Source: Apis mellifera
Taxonomy: Eukaryota; Arthropoda; Insecta; Hymenoptera; Apidae
Length of the DNA: 64,000 nt
Direction: 5' to 3'
Assembly: GCF_003254395.2 (NCBI RefSeq)
Contig: NC_037642.1
Span: 7,763,736-7,827,735 of the forward strand
Shown: piece by piece, positions 61,684 through 64,000 of the stretch
How the letters are laid out: each line of letters begins with the position of its first letter
How positions within the stretch are numbered: the stretch's first letter is position 1
The notes under the pieces: model-generated
The model's database searches: none
Told to the model about the DNA's origin: nothing
Seen by the model: only the letters and a program-made list of their open reading frames with translations
Made by a program: the position numbers and the translations under genes

Positions 61684-64000
61684 TCCGCTTAAAACGAGAG
61701 AGATTAAAATCTCCCTCGCAGCGTGCTCGATGCGTTGTTACGCGAGGACAGATCCTCCTCCTCCCCGGTGCAACCAAGATACGAAGGGGTGGGTGGGTAG
61801 TCAAGGCCCACATTAGGAAATCCCCAGGGCAAGAGGAGGAAGAGATCGGCCGGCCTCTCCCTTTCTTCTCGCGCGGAAGAAGGAAGAAGGGGGGGAGGGC
61901 ACGATTCCCTTCTATCTCGAGAAGTGTCACCCGTGATGAATAGTTGGCATGAACAAAAAGAATGCTAACCGCGTCCCTCGAAGAAACGCCAACCCCCTCG
62001 ACGACCCCCCCCTCTTCCCTGTTTCGTTAGGTTCGCAAGGCGGAACAGTTCTTCTCCGCCGATCTCTCCGGAGAAAGGAGAGCATCCTCGCGAGCGGGGT
62101 TGAAGAAGCGAGGACGATACTATCTTAATTAAAAGTTGCCAATTCATTTCGACTCTCCCTCCCCCCTCTTCACGAGAGACGTCCTTCTGGGGATCCCGCT
62201 TTTGTCTCTCGTTGGAAAGAGAAGGGGGAGGGGGTGAAAAAACTCGGGACACGTCGAGAGATGATAATAAGAAGTTTTCGCCCGCCAAGGAAATTAAGTA
62301 AAAGCGGCTTCCCTCTTTCTTTCTCGATTCGTCCAAGGAAGAATCTCTCTCCTTTCTAGATTTTCAACGTCTTTGAAACAAGGGTTGAGAATGAAACAGG
62401 GTGTCTTCGATCGGTGACAACTCGGGTTGTAAATCGGGAAGCGATGAAGAAGCGCGTGGAATTGCTGGAAGGAAGATCTTCCGGTCGATTTGGCTGGCTC
62501 TTGGAGGGAATTAATTGTTTCTAAGCTTTTTAACTTTTTCAAGATCTTGAAGAAACAATTTGAATCCTCGCGAAAAATCAAAAAGATTTGGGATTCGTTT
62601 GCAAGGGATAATTATTGACAAACAGCCTTACCAATTTCCTTTCCCTCTTTCATCATCTTTGGCTTTTCTAATTCGTACCCCCTCTCGTTCCCGCGCTATT
62701 TTACTCGCTCTAATTACGAATTTTTCGCCAATGTCCGCCGCCAGGTAATTTAGCCTTCCAATTTATATAAAATATCGCGCGGCTAATGAAGCAATTTGAG
62801 GCTGTCTGCGCGCCTAACGTATGGAGTCCGGCCTCGCTTCGTTGTAATGGAGAGAAGGGGGCGGGGGTGGGGCTTTACTTACAGAGATACCCCATTACCG
62901 CGGCAGGCATTAACTTTCCAACTACGTTTCCTTGTTCTCTCGATGAAAATCTCTCGAGTCGACCGAGTAGACGCAATGCGATATTTTCCCTTTCGTTGCA
63001 ACCAAGTCTTCCCACTCGACTTTTAGTTTAATTACGTACGATAAATAAATAGGGTCACAATCCATTTTAATTATCCGTTTTTCTTTTTTTTTGGATTATA
63101 CGAAATTTGAAACACGAAGGAATTTCGTTTTCCAATTTCAAATTTTCCCTGTTACGTTTATATAATACGGAAACTGTGATTTTTTTTTTTTTTACGAGAA
63201 TAATTATTCGTTAGAAATTTAGAAATTTTCCCCCATCTCAAATTAGCGATCTCAAATGAAGGGATAAATAGACAGAGTGGGAAATTTCTTTCTTTTTTTT
63301 TCCTTTCCTTTCGTTTTCAAAATTAAAAATAAATAAGCCGAGTTTCGCTGGCGCCTCTCTTGACCGCGTTTCCCTCCCCCCTTTTCCCTCCCCAAAAGCG
63401 GCAGCATCTCGCCGGATTTCGCGGCCACGTCTAGACGACGCGGGTCGGTTAATTGAGAGCGGAGCACGGCCGTTATTCGTGCGCGTGACAGCGTGAATTA
63501 TTTATGCACGCGTGAACCACGTGCCGTCATTGACGCGGCCGTCACGCCGACAGGCCGCGAAGAAGTCGTTCAAAACGACGAGAGGTGCTCGGCCGGCTCC
63601 TGCTCGTGACGTTTTCACACTCTTCGAGTGGCTCGAATAAAAAAATAGTCTTATCGCGAAAATTCCCCCCGCGTTTCCACGATACAGGAAGCCTTGATTA
63701 TTACGTCGCATCTGAACCAACAGCCGATTCATTTTATCGTTCCTCTTGACTGGAACTGCTCGAATTAGAAAAAAAAAAAGTATTCCTTTCTTTAAAACTT
63801 TATTTATTACTACAATTCGTGTCTTATTATTCGTTAAATTTTAATCACCTTGTTACGAGGATCTTGCGAGAAATATTTATTTATATTGGAATCTTTTTTC
63901 CCTTCTTCGACAACAATCGGATCGATGTTTATATTATATGGAAGAATCATTTCTGGGCATTTGTTACAACGCGTGGAAGAGAGAGAAAAAATCTGATAAT
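61309..64000. other. Non-coding block at the right end
   Basis: No exon is recognised. 61310-61620 is AT-rich, then an ATC repeat, GC-richer unique sequence (61740-62250), mixed DNA, a T run (63182-63193), a CpG-rich stretch (63340-63620) and an AT-rich end. Confidence 0.45.
61636..61683. repeat. (ATC)16 microsatellite
   Basis: 48 bases of ATC units with one GTC interruption. Confidence 0.96.

Noticed and set aside
1..64000. Other hth exons (HM domain, homeodomain, C-terminus)
   Set aside because: I looked for coding patterns of the HM domain, the DGKF region and the TALE homeodomain on both strands and found none. A spliced alignment would be decisive.
1..64000. tRNA, rRNA, known microRNAs, CRISPR arrays or complete mobile elements
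   Set aside because: No B-box plus cloverleaf, no familiar insect microRNA sequence, no regularly spaced identical repeats, and no transposase or reverse transcriptase frame were seen. Poly(A) runs at 15245 and 44124 lack retroposon features.

Overview
The window looks like animal, most probably hymenopteran (bee-like), nuclear DNA. It is almost entirely non-coding, rich in CpG, alternates between AT-rich and GC-richer stretches, and is studded with long GA/CT, TA, GGA and poly(A) simple repeats. It shows no bacterial gene organisation, no operons and no recognisable transposase, reverse transcriptase, tRNA or rRNA.

One coding exon can be supported: 31373-31502 on the + strand. It has a canonical acceptor and a strong GTAAGTG donor. 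Its 43 codons encode the linker of the TALE-homeodomain protein Homothorax (Hth; Meis/Prep family): RPPSSSLSYPG near the start, DARSPGSGGTPGPLS in the middle and SLDSSDP at the end. This matches the segment between the N-terminal HM (Exd-binding) domain and the C-terminal homeodomain. Neither of those domains is visible here. The roughly 31 kb before and 32 kb after the exon are therefore best read as very long hth introns. The intron assignment is secure next to the exon and becomes inference towards the window ends.

Layout: 1-1140 holds a degenerate ~207-bp tandem repeat. 1141-31372 is presumed upstream intron, with microsatellites, a candidate recursive splice site at 4516|4517, a second diverged duplication at 11.8-12.0 kb, an unusual 23-bp direct repeat beside a perfect palindrome at 16.8-17.1 kb, and paired Hth/Meis motifs at 29.7 kb. 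31503-64000 is presumed downstream intron. It holds a promoter-like patch with a Z-DNA-type run (33.6-33.8 kb), a GA/CT-rich block with a Pho/YY1-type site (38-39.2 kb), an exact Exd-Hth composite motif (41347), a pair of inverted octamer/homeodomain motifs (44.6 kb) and palindromes at 61.3 kb.

The most interesting points concern hth regulation. Reading through the 31503 donor gives a stop two codons later, which would produce a homeodomain-less protein. Several Hth or Exd-Hth motifs suggest possible autoregulation. No new enzymatic, defence or mobile system is visible. The many open frames on both strands are explained by low-complexity sequence and chance. All regulatory calls are motif matches without conservation or expression data and carry low confidence.
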